Positions 45,833-55,917 of a stretch of DNA of 64,000 nt are shown piece by piece (position 1 is the first letter of the stretch; every line of letters starts with the position of its first letter). A model generated the notes under the pieces. It was given only the letters and a program-made list of their open reading frames with translations, searched no databases and was not told the origin of the DNA. The stretch is taken from positions 62,001-126,000 of the forward strand of contig NZ_STGE01000009.1 in the NCBI RefSeq assembly GCF_005222675.1, in the 5' to 3' direction. The translations under genes and the position numbers were made by a program. The stretch comes from Mycolicibacterium sp. CR10. GTDB lineage: Bacteria > Actinomycetota > Actinomycetes > Mycobacteriales > Mycobacteriaceae.

Positions 45833-48427
45833 ATGGACGCCAGAAGGTTCGCTGCACGGCTCGGTCCAGTCGCCGCGATGGTGGGCGTCGGCACGGCGAT
45901 CGCGATATCTGGTGGCGGCGTCGCTTTTGCTGAGCCACCCAGCGCCGCCTCCTCATCCGCGCAGTCGGAAGATTCCGCTTCTTCCTCTCCGGCAGACGAT
46001 CCCGACGAGACGCCGCGCGACGGCAGCGACCTCACAGTGGCCGAGTCCGCGGCGGAGACGACGCGGTCGGATTCGAGCGCCGCGGCCTCCGGCGGTGCCG
46101 ACCAGGACACCGCGGGGCGCCACCTTAGCCGACGCGAACCCACAGGTGCCGACAGCAGGGCAGAGAGACGACACGCGGCGAGGGCGGAATCTGCACTCGA
46201 ATCCGAGATCGCGGACTCTGAAGCCGATGCCGAGGATGCGGAATCCGAACCCGATTCCGAGACCGCGGGATCTGAACCTGATCCCGAGATCCTCAGCCAT
46301 GCCGACCAGCCCGTGACGAGCACTTCGCGGGCCAACGCGGCCGCCGAATCGTCGGGCGGCCTCACGGCGTTGTTCAACAATCGCACCCCCACCCTGAACC
46401 CGGCCCAGACCGGCCAGAGCCCCAACGGCGTGGTCACCGGCGTCCTGAACGCCGTCGATCCCGACAGCAGCACGCGCACCTACACCGTGGCCACCCACCC
46501 CACCCGCGGGACCGTGCAGATCGACGCCGCCGGCGGTTACCTCTACACCCCCGACCTGTCATTCGCGCGCACCGGAACCACCGACTCGTTTCGGGTCACC
46601 GTCAGCGACGCCGACAGCGGCTTCCATATCCACGGGTTCGCGGGCTGGCTCAACTTGGTGAGCTTCGGCCTTCTCGGCAGCAGCCGACACACCAGCACGA
46701 GCATCGTGCCGGTCACCGTTGCGCCCTTTGTCGTCCCCAACAGTGCGCCCACCGGAACCGCCGTTGTCGGGGATCCGGACCCGGCCACCGGCGTGGTACT
46801 GGGCACGGTCGTGGGGCGCGACGCCGACGGTGATGCCCTGACCTACCGAGGAACCGCGACGACGACCAAGGGTGCGGTGAGCGTCACCGCCGCAGGGGCG
46901 TTCACCTACACACCCACCGCATCCGCCCGGGCGAATGCCGCAGCACCGACCGCCACCGCCGCGGACAAGGCCGACGCCTTCACTGTCACCATCGACGACG
47001 GCCGCGGCGGAATTGCGACCGTCCCGGTCACGGTGGCGCTCGCGCTCGCCGCGGCGTCGCCGCTGGCGGCGTTTCCCGGCGCCGAGGGATTCGGCAGTGC
47101 CGCCACGGGCGGTCGGGGCGGCAGCGTGGTCTATGTCACCAACACCAATGCCTCCGGTGTGGGCTCACTGCAGTGGGCGATCGACCAGCAGGGCGCCAAA
47201 TACATTCTCTTCAAAGTCAGCGGAGTGATCGACACCCAGATTCATCTGACGAACGGCAATGTGACGATCGCCGGCCAGAGCTCGCCGGGTGGCATCACGA
47301 TTCGCGGGTTCGTCACCGATGAAAGCCCCTATCAGGACCAAACGGTCCGGATGCCTTCCGATTTCGCGGAGAACTGGATTCTGCAGCACGTCCGGATCCG
47401 GCCAGGCCCGGATGGACGAAGCGATGATGGCCTGCGCCTGCGCTACACCCGCAATGCGATCGTCGACCACGTCTCCATCGGCAACGCGACCGACGAAGCG
47501 GTGGAAATCTCCTACTCGAACAACATCACCATTCAGAACTCGATCATCGCCGAGACTCTCGGCGGCCACTCGTTCTACGGCGGCGTGCTGATGAACTACT
47601 CCAACCCGGCGTACGGCTTCGGGCTGGACAACGTGTCACTGCATCACAACATCTTCAACCGGATCGAAGGCCGGCTCCCGGAAGGCAGCCGCGAGTCCCT
47701 GGCCGCTGCCAACTCCACGATGAGTCTGGAGCTGTCCAACAACCTCTACTGGGATCCGCGGTTCTTCATCGCCCTGGGGGTGAGCACCAATGTCGTCACC
47801 GACGCCAGGGGCAATCCCTACCCGATCTATTGGAAGCTCAACGCGGTCAACAACTACTTCAGGACAGGCGCCCAGTTCCCCTACGGCATGTTCGACGACC
47901 AGATTCTCGGTGTGCCCGGCAATCAGCTCTACGTCAGCGGCAACAAGATGAGCCTCTACCCGACGCGGTCGGACTACGAACTCTTCTACTGCTGCAACGA
48001 CTACGGCTCGGTGACCGATCCCGACGATTCCGCAGACCGGGCGCAACAACTCTCGTCGCGACATCCGTTCCCGGCCATCACCTATACCCCGACAGACGCG
48101 TTGCCCGCGGACCTGCTCAACCGGGCCGGCGCGTGGCCCCGCGACCCGATGGACCGACGGCTGCTCCAGTCCATTTCGCAGGACACCATCGCGTCCGCGA
48201 GCCCCAACACCAACCCCGCCAACGACGCTCTGCTCCCGGCGTACTCCGGCGCGCCTCCCGCAGCCCCTGCGGATACCGACGGTGACGGCATGCCCGACGC
48301 GTGGGAGATCGTCAGGGGTCTGAATCCCAACGCCGCCAATCACAATGCCAGCCACCTCTCGACGAGCGGATACAGCGACCTGGAGGTCTACCTGCAGGAG
48401 TTGTCGGACCTTCGACGGACGTCGTAG
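45833..48427 (+). CDS. Secreted mosaic protein: acidic linker, Ig-like/VCBS-type modules, pectate lyase, Ca-binding tail
   Basis: An 864-aa exported protein. Signal peptide 1-33 (AFA/EPP). Then an Asp/Glu/Ser-rich disordered linker (to about 180) with repeated SE-x-D units. Residues about 190-410 hold two bacterial Ig-like (VCBS-type) modules (GVLNAVDPDSSTRTYTV; VVGRDADGDALTYRGTA). Residues about 413-760 are a parallel-beta-helix pectate lyase-like domain, starting FPGAEGFGS, with ASGVGSLQWAI, WILQHVRIRPG and the NAIVDHVSIGNATDEAVEIS ladder. A DTDGDGMPDAWE calcium loop (about 815) ends the protein. GAGGGAGAAG precedes the ATG. Likely cleaves pectin-like polysaccharide at the cell surface. Confidence 0.85.
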   Translation: MDARRFAARLGPVAAMVGVGTAIAISGGGVAFAEPPSAASSSAQSEDSASSSPADDPDETPRDGSDLTVAESAAETTRSDSSAAASGGADQDTAGRHLSRREPTGADSRAERRHAARAESALESEIADSEADAEDAESEPDSETAGSEPDPEILSHADQPVTSTSRANAAAESSGGLTALFNNRTPTLNPAQTGQSPNGVVTGVLNAVDPDSSTRTYTVATHPTRGTVQIDAAGGYLYTPDLSFARTGTTDSFRVTVSDADSGFHIHGFAGWLNLVSFGLLGSSRHTSTSIVPVTVAPFVVPNSAPTGTAVVGDPDPATGVVLGTVVGRDADGDALTYRGTATTTKGAVSVTAAGAFTYTPTASARANAAAPTATAADKADAFTVTIDDGRGGIATVPVTVALALAAASPLAAFPGAEGFGSAATGGRGGSVVYVTNTNASGVGSLQWAIDQQGAKYILFKVSGVIDTQIHLTNGNVTIAGQSSPGGITIRGFVTDESPYQDQTVRMPSDFAENWILQHVRIRPGPDGRSDDGLRLRYTRNAIVDHVSIGNATDEAVEISYSNNITIQNSIIAETLGGHSFYGGVLMNYSNPAYGFGLDNVSLHHNIFNRIEGRLPEGSRESLAAANSTMSLELSNNLYWDPRFFIALGVSTNVVTDARGNPYPIYWKLNAVNNYFRTGAQFPYGMFDDQILGVPGNQLYVSGNKMSLYPTRSDYELFYCCNDYGSVTDPDDSADRAQQLSSRHPFPAITYTPTDALPADLLNRAGAWPRDPMDRRLLQSISQDTIASASPNTNPANDALLPAYSGAPPAAPADTDGDGMPDAWEIVRGLNPNAANHNASHLSTSGYSDLEVYLQELSDLRRTS

Positions 48428-48440
48428 CCGGCCGAGCTGG

Positions 48441-49127
48441 TCATCGCCGGAAGCAGCCGCTTCTGTCCATCGCAGTGGCGATGTGGCCGGCGACATCTCG
48501 GACCACCCGGCGTGTCGTCGGGTCCTCCGCAGGCGAGTATCGGTCGGCGGCCGCGTCATACCTGGCGCCTGCAATCGATCCGTGGTCGGCGGCCAGTTCG
48601 GCGATCTGGACCGGCCAGCCGCGCTCTTGCAGCGCAGCGGCGAACGTGTGACTGGCTGCGGGGGGCACCACGTCGTCGGCCCGGCCGTGCAACAGCGTGA
48701 ATGCAGATCCGTCTGCCCGTGCGGCCACGCGCAACGCGTCACCGGAGATCGGATCGCGTGCCGTGAACGCGCCCGCCAGACACACGGTGTGCGAGACGAC
48801 GACGTCGTAGTGCGCGGCCTCGATGGTGAGTCCCGCAGCCGCGACTGCCCCCAGAGACCACCCGACCAGCGCCAGGCGGTCAGGGACATCGGACCAGGCG
48901 CGAACGAAGTCGACCGAGTGCAGCAGATCGGAGCGTCCGCCGTCGTCGGCGTGCGAGTCCCAGTCGGGTGCCACGACAGCGACGCCGAGTTCGGTGAGCC
49001 GGACCGCCAGCGGCCGAACGGCGGCGCGGGCATCCGTCTGAGTGCCGTGCCACAACAGCACCGGCGGTTGCGATCGAAGGCCGAAGACATCGGCCGAACG
49101 GCCAGGCGCGTACTGCGTCGTGTGCAT
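48441..49127 (-). CDS. Alpha/beta hydrolase
   Basis: A 228-aa hydrolase with the nucleophile Ser91 in GWSLG, Asp151/152 in GRADDVVPP and His182 in ADHGS. It resembles the dienelactone-hydrolase/serine esterase group; substrate not predictable. The ATG at 49127 is preceded on the same strand by the divergent hemerythrin/catalase promoter region (203 bp). It converges on the pectate lyase gene with 13 bp between. Confidence 0.8.
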   Translation of the reverse strand: MHTTQYAPGRSADVFGLRSQPPVLLWHGTQTDARAAVRPLAVRLTELGVAVVAPDWDSHADDGGRSDLLHSVDFVRAWSDVPDRLALVGWSLGAVAAAGLTIEAAHYDVVVSHTVCLAGAFTARDPISGDALRVAARADGSAFTLLHGRADDVVPPAASHTFAAALQERGWPVQIAELAADHGSIAGARYDAAADRYSPAEDPTTRRVVRDVAGHIATAMDRSGCFRR

Positions 49128-49240
49128 CACACCCGGATGCCCAGAATCAGTGCGCTTGCCACATGACGGAATCCCGAGCCATGGGGAACCTCTCGCGAAA
49201 GTATCCAACTCAGCCGAGATGTTTTGTCGACGGCGCCGGC

Positions 49241-49266
49241 GTTTCCCGGCCGCCCGCGGCGGGTAA
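49241..49266 (+). promoter_or_regulatory. SigF-type promoter
   Basis: GTTT (49241-49244), then 16 bases, then GGGTAA (49261-49266) matches the mycobacterial SigF consensus (GTTT-N15-17-GGGTA). It is 64 bases upstream of the hemerythrin gene start, and GGAGG (49318-49322 region) is the ribosome-binding site. Confidence 0.75.
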
Positions 49267-49330
49267 ACGTGCACTCAGCGCCCAGCCCCTCGCGCTGTCA
49301 TCCATCCCCCCTCAGCGGAGGTCATTTGTC

Positions 49331-49897
49331 ATGTCCAGAAAACCAGTCGGTACGGCAGACGATGTCGTCGCCTATCTCAAGGACCAGCACGAGACGATCA
49401 AGTCGCTGTTCGTCGAAACCCTCGACGCGGCGAACGCCGAGGACCAGCAACGGGCCTTCACGCGTTTGCGCACCTTGCTCGCCGTGCACGAGACGGCCGA
49501 GGAGATGATGGTGCACCCGCGGGTGCGGCGGAAGATCGAGGGTGGCGCCCAGATCGCCGACGCGCGTCTGACCGAGGAGCACGACGCCAAGGTCGCGCTG
49601 AGTGAGCTGGAAAAGATTCCCTGCGGCACAGCTGATTTCAGCAAGGCCCTGATCCACCTGCAGGCGGCTGTCGTCGAGCACGCCGACAGGGAGGAGGCCG
49701 AAGAGTTCACATTGCTGACAGAGCAACTGGACGCATCGGAGTTGGCCAAGCTAGCGTCCGCCGTCGAGGTCGCCGAGCGGATAGCGCCGACGCACCCGCA
49801 CGCTGGCGTCGAATCGGCGTTCGCCAACTTCGCGGTTGGCCCGTTCGCGTCCCTGCTGGACCGCGCTCGGGATGCCCTGAAGGGCAACGCCGCCTGA
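49331..49897 (+). CDS. Hemerythrin HHE domain-containing protein
   Basis: A 188-aa protein with a hemerythrin-like four-helix bundle (residues about 10-135) whose His/Glu ligands read YLKDQHETIKSLF, VHETAEEMMVHPRV, EEHDAKVALSEL and VVEHADREEAEEF; the last ~45 residues are a helical tail. It would bind a di-iron centre and sense or store O2, NO or peroxide. It overlaps the catalase gene (TGATG) and lies behind a SigF-type promoter. Confidence 0.9.
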   Translation: MSRKPVGTADDVVAYLKDQHETIKSLFVETLDAANAEDQQRAFTRLRTLLAVHETAEEMMVHPRVRRKIEGGAQIADARLTEEHDAKVALSELEKIPCGTADFSKALIHLQAAVVEHADREEAEEFTLLTEQLDASELAKLASAVEVAERIAPTHPHAGVESAFANFAVGPFASLLDRARDALKGNAA

Positions 49898-52086
49898 TGC
49901 CCCCTTCACGCAACAAAGACCAGACTTCCCCGGCCGCCGTCGGCCCAGCAGGAGCCGCCGAAGATGATGCAGCACAGCAGAATCCGCGTGCGCAAACAGG
50001 TCGGTACCTGACCACTTCGCAGGGCCTGCGCCTGCCCGACACCGACCACTCGCTCAAGGCGGGCGATCGGGGCCCGACGTTGATGGAGGACCTCCACCTC
50101 CGCGAGAAGATCACCCACTTCGACCACGAGCGCATCCCCGAAAGGGTGGTCCACGCCCGCGGTGCCGCCGCCCACGGCATGTTCGAGGCGTACGGTAACG
50201 CGGCGAAGGTGACCAAGGCGGATTTCCTTGCCTCCAAAGGCAAGCAATCGCAGGTGTTCTGCCGGTTCTCCACCGTCCTGGGCTCGCGAGGGTCGGCCGA
50301 CACCGTGCGCGACACCCGCGGATTCGCGGTGAAGTTCTATACCGACGAGGGCAACTTCGATCTCGTAGGCAACAACATGCCGGTGTTCTTCATCCAGGAC
50401 GGCATCAAGTTCCCGGATGTCATCCACGCGGCGAAGCCGCACCCTGATCGCGAGATACCGCAGGCTCAGTCAGCGCACGACACGTTCTGGGACTTCGTGT
50501 CGCTGCACACCGAAGCCACCCACCACGTCTTCTGGAACATGAGCGACCGCGGTATCCCGCGCTCCTATCGGACGATGGAAGGCTTTGGCGTGCACACCTT
50601 CCGCATGGTGAACGCCAAGGGGAATACCAGCCTGGTGAAGTTCCACTGGAAGCCCGTCGCCGGCGTGCACTCACTGGTCTGGGAAGAAGCGCAGATCACC
50701 GCGGGCGTCGATCCCGACTTCCACCGCCGCGACATGGCCGACGGCATCGAAGCAGGCGCGCCGCTGGAATACGAGCTCGGCATCCAGGTCATGCCCGACG
50801 ACGGTTCGGACACCTTCGAAGGCATCGACCTGCTCGATCCGACCAAGATCGTGCCCGAGGAACTGGCGCCGGTGCAGCTGATCGGCAAGCTCACGCTGGA
50901 CCGCAATCCGACGAATTACTTCGCCGAAACCGAGCAGGTCGCCTTCCACACCGGCAACCTGGTGCCGGGCATCGAGGTCACCAACGACCCGCTGATGCAG
51001 GCGAGGCTTTTCTCCTACCTGGACACCCAACTCACCCGGCTGGGCGGACCCAACTTCACGCAGCTGCCCATCAACCGTCCGCACTGCCCGGTCAACGACA
51101 TGCTCCGTGACGGGATGCACCAAAGTGCCGTGCACACCGGCTTGGCGCCATACCGGCCCAACAGCATTGATGGCGGCGAGCCCCTTGTGGCCGATGCCGA
51201 CGAGGGCGGGTACGTCCCGACCCCTCGGGCCGTGGACGGTCCCGTGGTTCGGGCGCAACCCGCGTCGTTCGACGACCACTTCACCCAACCCGCGATGTTC
51301 TACCGCAGCCTCACCCCGGTCGAGCAGGCGCACATCGTCGAGGCGTTCACGTTCGAGCTGGGCAAGTGCTACGAACAATCGGTCAAGGAACGCCAGCTCG
51401 AAGTCCTCGCCAACGTTGATGCAGACCTGTGCCGTCAGGTGGCCGACGGCCTGGGACTGCCGACGCCGCAGGGTAATCCGCCGGCCGACGTCGTCACCTC
51501 GGCGGCGCTGTCCCAGATCGTCACCAAGCCTGGGCCGGTTGCGGGGCGCAAGGTCGCCGTGATCGCCGATGCGGGTTCGGATCTGGCAGCGATCGCCACG
51601 TTGACGAAGGCCATGAACAAGCTGGGCGTCGAGGTCCTGGTCACCGCACCCGTGGGCGGCACCCTCAAATCCGGACGCAGGTCGGTGGTGGTGGAACGCA
51701 CCTTCGCCACCGCCCGCTCGATCGAGTTCGACGCCGCCGTGGTGGCGGCGGGCACGACACCGACGGCGGACATCAAGGTTGTGGTGATGTTGCAGGAGCT
51801 GTTCCGGCACTGCAAGGCAATCGGTGCCTGGGGCGACGGCGTCTCGCTGCTCGATGCCGCCGGCATCGACCGAGGAGCTCCCGGCGTGCTCGTCAGTAGC
51901 GACGCGGACAAGGCTTTCAGCGCGGAACTCGTCGCCGCACTGGGGTTGCACCGGGTGTGGGACCGCGCTGACGCCGTGATGGCGTCGAAGGTGCCGCCGT
52001 CGAAGCCCGCGTCGACGAGGACCGCGCCGCGCAAGCCCGGCTTGATCAAGAAGGGGACGCGGCGGGCCCGATCGTCAGCCAAGTGA
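49897..52086 (+). CDS. katE: Large-subunit catalase (clade 2, HPII/KatE type)
   Basis: A 729-aa monofunctional catalase. His86 ([12 protein letters not shown]), Asn159 ([12 protein letters not shown]) and proximal Tyr374 (RLFSYLDTQ) are in the spacing of E. coli HPII (128, 201, 415). The C-terminal 170 residues are the flavodoxin-like/DJ-1 domain found only in large catalases ([16 protein letters not shown]), followed by a basic Ser/Lys/Arg tail. It decomposes H2O2. Start overlaps the hemerythrin stop, so both come from the SigF-type promoter. A hairpin follows the stop. Confidence 0.93.
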   Translation: MPPSRNKDQTSPAAVGPAGAAEDDAAQQNPRAQTGRYLTTSQGLRLPDTDHSLKAGDRGPTLMEDLHLREKITHFDHERIPERVVHARGAAAHGMFEAYGNAAKVTKADFLASKGKQSQVFCRFSTVLGSRGSADTVRDTRGFAVKFYTDEGNFDLVGNNMPVFFIQDGIKFPDVIHAAKPHPDREIPQAQSAHDTFWDFVSLHTEATHHVFWNMSDRGIPRSYRTMEGFGVHTFRMVNAKGNTSLVKFHWKPVAGVHSLVWEEAQITAGVDPDFHRRDMADGIEAGAPLEYELGIQVMPDDGSDTFEGIDLLDPTKIVPEELAPVQLIGKLTLDRNPTNYFAETEQVAFHTGNLVPGIEVTNDPLMQARLFSYLDTQLTRLGGPNFTQLPINRPHCPVNDMLRDGMHQSAVHTGLAPYRPNSIDGGEPLVADADEGGYVPTPRAVDGPVVRAQPASFDDHFTQPAMFYRSLTPVEQAHIVEAFTFELGKCYEQSVKERQLEVLANVDADLCRQVADGLGLPTPQGNPPADVVTSAALSQIVTKPGPVAGRKVAVIADAGSDLAAIATLTKAMNKLGVEVLVTAPVGGTLKSGRRSVVVERTFATARSIEFDAAVVAAGTTPTADIKVVVMLQELFRHCKAIGAWGDGVSLLDAAGIDRGAPGVLVSSDADKAFSAELVAALGLHRVWDRADAVMASKVPPSKPASTRTAPRKPGLIKKGTRRARSSAK

Positions 52087-52087
52087 G

Positions 52088-52105
52088 CGAGCGCCTCAGC
52101 GCTCG
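52088..52105. terminator. Bidirectional hairpin terminator
   Basis: CGAGCGC-CTCA-GCGCTCG, a perfect 7-bp stem, spans the gap between the catalase stop (52084-52086) and the stop of the converging kinase-like gene (52096-52098). Confidence 0.55.
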
Positions 52106-54093
52106 TTGCGGTTCCACTCCACCCAGCCGATACCGGTTCGGCCGTCATTGGTGGTGACGGCGGCCCACGCGCGGGGAAAGTGGCTGACCCGGCCGTCGGC
52201 CGCGGTCAGCTGGACCGGGGCGTGCCCGCGGATGTCGACCTCGACGGTCAAGTCGCCGGGTTGCAGCGTCAGGGAGGTCGTGACCGGCAATCCGTTGTCC
52301 GCGAACACGGCCGTGGCGTTCACCACCGTCAGCTCGGTGAGTGCGGCCCCCGGTGGCTGCAGGTAACCGATGCCCACCGGTGGCACGCCCGGGATCCGGA
52401 TGTCGACGCCGTGCAAGTGGGTCCCGTCGTCGAGGTGCAGGGCGTGCCACACCCAGTCCATGCCCCACCAGTCGCGCACCCCCCAGGAGTGGTCGCGTTG
52501 CCCCGGCACTGCGTCGATGCGGTAGTCCAGCCCGTCGGCGGTGACGGATCCGGATACGCTGCAAGCGATTTCGTAGCGCGGGGTGATGCGGTACTGGTAC
52601 GGCGTTCCAGAGGTGGTCCACGTCAGGTCCAGGGTCAGTTCGGTGGGTCGGCCTGGTTCGCCGCGCAACAGGGCCGACGGGTCGTCGTAGGCCTGCCCGT
52701 GACCGCGAACGGTCACCCGGTAGGTGCGTAGCGGTTCGGTCGCGTCGAACGTGAGATCTGCGGTGTCGGTGTGGATCTCGGCGGGATCGGTAGGCAGTTC
52801 GGCCTGCAGATCCACGATCGCCACCGTCGGCATGTCCGGCCCGCACAGCAGCGCGTTGATCCACGCGGTGCCCTGGTTGGGTATCAGGCCGAGACGAATC
52901 CACCCGCCGACCCCTTGGCGGTCGTCGGCGAAGTCGAAGTACCAGCTCTCGCTCCACAGCTCCTCGCCACCCGGCTCGTGCGGGCCCTCGTCGGTGGCCC
53001 CGGGTTGCAGAGGTTCGGGTGTCGCGGCATCGGGCAGCACCGCCAGTGCGCCGGTGTCCAACACGTGGGCGCAGTGGCGCTGCAACATGGTCATGAACAT
53101 CTGGTCGCCCCGTTCGGTGCGCTCGACGAGCATCGACGACACGATCGCCATCATCACGCCGAAGAAGCTCTGCCGCCGTACCCCGTCGCGGACGGTGTCG
53201 AGGTCCACCGGTGCCCGCCCACCAAGCGCCTTGTGATAGGCGGTCAGTAATGCGTCGTAGTGCTTGCGGCGCAACGCAACCGGCAGCGCACAACCCAGGA
53301 AGTAGGCGACGTCGGTGAACGCCGGCCCCCAGGTGACGGTCTGCCAGTCCACCACCGTCAGCGGTCGGTCGGCACCGGGCCTGCCGAACAGCATGTTGTC
53401 GAGCCGGTAGTCGCCGTGGATCAGGCCCTGCGTTCGGTCGGCGATCGCCTCGGCGGCGAGGTACGCGTCGAAGGCGGCGACCAGCCGCTCGCACACCACA
53501 CGATGCTCCGGGGCGATCGCATCGCCATAACGCTCGGAGAAGCCCGCCCACAACTGGGCGATGAGCGCCTGGTTCATCACAGATTCACGGTTGAGCCACT
53601 CGGTGTCCGCAAGCCCGGAATCGCTGAGCAAAGCTCCGTGTACCCGACCGAGCTCGGTCAGCGCCACGAGGGCCTGATCGACCGTGGCGCCGCGAATCTC
53701 GTCGCCGACGTCGGCGGGCGCGGCATCGCCGAGCAGCAGGTCGAAGGCCCCGGTCTCGGGGTCGAAGGCGGCGTGGAAGCACGGCGCAACAGGGCCGGAC
53801 AGCCGCGGAGCGATATCGGTGTAGAACTTCACCTCACGCTCATAGAGGCCCAGGGCCAGGCCGGTCTGCCTACTGCTGGGGTCGGTGGCGGCGACCTTGA
53901 GCACGACGGACCCGGGACCTGTCGTGCTGTCGTCGGCGTAGGTCAGCGCGATGCGGTAACACTCGCTCATCTGGCCGGTGCCGATGCGCTCGGCGCTGAA
54001 ATCGGCGACGGTGCCCTGGCCGATGGCGGCGGTCAACCATCCGGCGTCGAGGTCGGCGGGGCGTTCGATGAGGCGGTCTGCAGTGGGTGCCAC
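52096..54093 (-). CDS. APH-like phosphotransferase fused to a DUF7064-type beta domain
   Basis: A 665-aa two-domain protein. Residues about 20-330 are an aminoglycoside-phosphotransferase/EcKinase-like fold with the catalytic HGD at 226-228, Asn233 (HGDYRLDN) and the metal-binding Asp249 (VVDWQTV). Residues about 355-665 form a beta-rich domain (ESWYFDFADDRQG to WVEWNRNE) of the AttH/DUF7064 type, which resembles lipocalin-like carotenoid hydratase or diterpenoid-binding folds. Linked kinases of this group act on sterol- or alcohol-like substrates. The GTG at 54093 is used. No other gene of the pathway is adjacent. Confidence 0.75.
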   Translation of the reverse strand: MAPTADRLIERPADLDAGWLTAAIGQGTVADFSAERIGTGQMSECYRIALTYADDSTTGPGSVVLKVAATDPSSRQTGLALGLYEREVKFYTDIAPRLSGPVAPCFHAAFDPETGAFDLLLGDAAPADVGDEIRGATVDQALVALTELGRVHGALLSDSGLADTEWLNRESVMNQALIAQLWAGFSERYGDAIAPEHRVVCERLVAAFDAYLAAEAIADRTQGLIHGDYRLDNMLFGRPGADRPLTVVDWQTVTWGPAFTDVAYFLGCALPVALRRKHYDALLTAYHKALGGRAPVDLDTVRDGVRRQSFFGVMMAIVSSMLVERTERGDQMFMTMLQRHCAHVLDTGALAVLPDAATPEPLQPGATDEGPHEPGGEELWSESWYFDFADDRQGVGGWIRLGLIPNQGTAWINALLCGPDMPTVAIVDLQAELPTDPAEIHTDTADLTFDATEPLRTYRVTVRGHGQAYDDPSALLRGEPGRPTELTLDLTWTTSGTPYQYRITPRYEIACSVSGSVTADGLDYRIDAVPGQRDHSWGVRDWWGMDWVWHALHLDDGTHLHGVDIRIPGVPPVGIGYLQPPGAALTELTVVNATAVFADNGLPVTTSLTLQPGDLTVEVDIRGHAPVQLTAADGRVSHFPRAWAAVTTNDGRTGIGWVEWNRNER

Positions 54094-54216
54094 GAGACGA
54101 AGGTAGCAGTGGGCCACATCACACTGTTGACGGGCGTCAAGAATTGCGGCGGCCGGTGGATCAGGTGACCTAAATCGGCAGTGGCGCTGCGCATTCCCAG
54201 GCAGACCGGGGATCAG

Positions 54217-54253
54217 TTGGGTCCCGGCCGGGTGCTCAGTATCGTGCTCGGCC
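54217..54253 (+). promoter_or_regulatory. ThrE promoter
   Basis: TTGGGT (54217-54222) and TATCGT (54240-54245) are 17 bases apart; the -10 ends eight bases before the ATG, so the mRNA has little or no leader. Confidence 0.5.
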
Positions 54254-55855
54254 ATGGGGCACGAACTACCGGACGACACCGACCCGCGGCGGCGCGGATT
54301 GAGGATCTCGCTGCCCGGGCGGCGAGACCCGGCGCCCGTCGCCGGCCAGCGCCGTAAGGCCGCGGACGGGTTGGGCGATCTGCACACCCGCAAGGTTCTC
54401 GACCTCACCATCCGGCTTGCCGAGGTGATGCTGTCCTCGGGTTCGGGCACCGCCGATGTCGTGGCCACCGCACAGGATGTGGCTCAGGCCTATCGGCTCA
54501 CCGACTGTGTCGTGGACATCGCGGTGACCACCATCTTCGTGTCGGCGCTGCCTACTGCGGACAGTCCGCCGGTCACCATCGTGCGGTCGGTGCAGACGCG
54601 CTCGACCGACTACACCCGCCTCGCCGAGCTCGACCGGCTGGTTCAGCGGATCACCTCTGGCGGAGTGACGGTCGAGCAGGCGCACGACGCGATGGACGAG
54701 TTATCGGAACGGCCGCACCCCTACCCGCGCTGGGTGGCGACAGCAGGCTGGGCCGGCTTCGCCCTCGGCATCGCGATGCTGCTCGGAGGCGACTGGCTGA
54801 CCTGCATCCTGGCGGCGGTCACCTCGGCGGTGATCGACCGGGTGGGCCGGATGCTGAATCGTGTCGGAACGCCGTTCTTCTTCCAGCAGGCGGTGGGCGC
54901 GACGATCGCGACTCTGGTGGCGGTGGCGGCATATCTGTTCGCCGATCAAGGGCCGTCCGCGCTGGTGGCCACGGGGATCGTGATGCTGCTGTCCGGGTTG
55001 ACGCTGGTCGGTTCGGTGCAGGACGCCCTGACCGGAAACATGCTCACTGCCGTCGCCCGGCTCGGCGACGTGCTGTTCCTGACCCTGGGGATCGTGGTGG
55101 GCATCCTGGCCGGTCTGCAGTTCGCGTCGCTGGCGGGTATCGACATCGAGTTACACGTCGATGCGACCCAGATGTTCGTGGTGCCGAGCCGGCCGCTGCC
55201 GATCGTGCTCGCCGTGCTCGGTGCCGCGTTGGCCGGGGTGTGCCTGGCCGTCGCGAGCTACGCGCCGCTGCGTTCGGCGCCCACCGCGGGCGTCGTCGCC
55301 GGGCTCGCAGAACTGGCGCTGATCGGGCTCAGTTCCGCCGGGTTCGGCCAGGTGGTCGCCACCGGAATCGCGGCCACCGGGGTCGGTGTCCTCGCCACCG
55401 TGATCTCGATCCGCCGACGGGCCCCGGCTCTGGTGACCGCGACCGCGGGCATCACCCCGATGCTTCCGGGTCTCGCCGTGTTCCGTTCGGTGTTCTACTT
55501 CGCCGTCGACAGCAACTACGCCGACGGCATCGCTCAGGCGTTGGCCGCCGCGGCTACCGCGCTGGCCATCGGGGCCGGCGTGGTGATGGGCGAACTGATC
55601 GGTTCGCCGCTGCGGTACCGCGCCGGACGGGTCGGCGACCTGCTGCGGGTCGAGGGTCCACCCGGGCTTCGTCGCGCGGTCGGCCGGGTGGTTCACCTTC
55701 GGCCGACGAAGAACCTCCCGCCGCCGACCGGCCGTACCTCACGTTCACCCAGCGTCGCCCTCGGCACGACATCGGCCCGCAACGCCGGCGACGATGGCGA
55801 CACCGGCGACATGGACAACGGCAAGAACGAAGAGACGCCGGAGGGCGAGCGGTAG
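54254..55855 (+). CDS. thrE: Threonine/serine exporter (ThrE family)
   Basis: A 533-aa permease. An N-terminal cytoplasmic hydrolase-like part (residues about 40-175; VLDLTIRLAEVMLSSGSGTADV) is followed by ten membrane helices: ThrE (PF06738) and ThrE_2 (PF12821) halves. The C-terminus is a charged, disordered tail. It exports L-threonine and L-serine by proton antiport, as in Corynebacterium. It has its own promoter and precedes the desaturase operon by 100 bp. Confidence 0.9.
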   Translation: MGHELPDDTDPRRRGLRISLPGRRDPAPVAGQRRKAADGLGDLHTRKVLDLTIRLAEVMLSSGSGTADVVATAQDVAQAYRLTDCVVDIAVTTIFVSALPTADSPPVTIVRSVQTRSTDYTRLAELDRLVQRITSGGVTVEQAHDAMDELSERPHPYPRWVATAGWAGFALGIAMLLGGDWLTCILAAVTSAVIDRVGRMLNRVGTPFFFQQAVGATIATLVAVAAYLFADQGPSALVATGIVMLLSGLTLVGSVQDALTGNMLTAVARLGDVLFLTLGIVVGILAGLQFASLAGIDIELHVDATQMFVVPSRPLPIVLAVLGAALAGVCLAVASYAPLRSAPTAGVVAGLAELALIGLSSAGFGQVVATGIAATGVGVLATVISIRRRAPALVTATAGITPMLPGLAVFRSVFYFAVDSNYADGIAQALAAAATALAIGAGVVMGELIGSPLRYRAGRVGDLLRVEGPPGLRRAVGRVVHLRPTKNLPPPTGRTSRSPSVALGTTSARNAGDDGDTGDMDNGKNEETPEGER

Positions 55856-55903
55856 ATCGGTGGCGCCGCCGATGTGTGAACGCGACGATGGCGGGGTATC
55901 GGG

Positions 55904-55917
55904 TGTACATGTGTTCA
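55904..55917. promoter_or_regulatory. Candidate operator of the desaturase operon
   Basis: TGTACA-TG-TGTTCA (55904-55917) is an imperfect inverted repeat 39 bases upstream of the reductase start; a further GTGAAC lies at 55876-55881, facing the GTTCAC at 55913-55918. It looks like a TetR-type lipid-responsive site. The regulator is not in the window. Confidence 0.35.
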
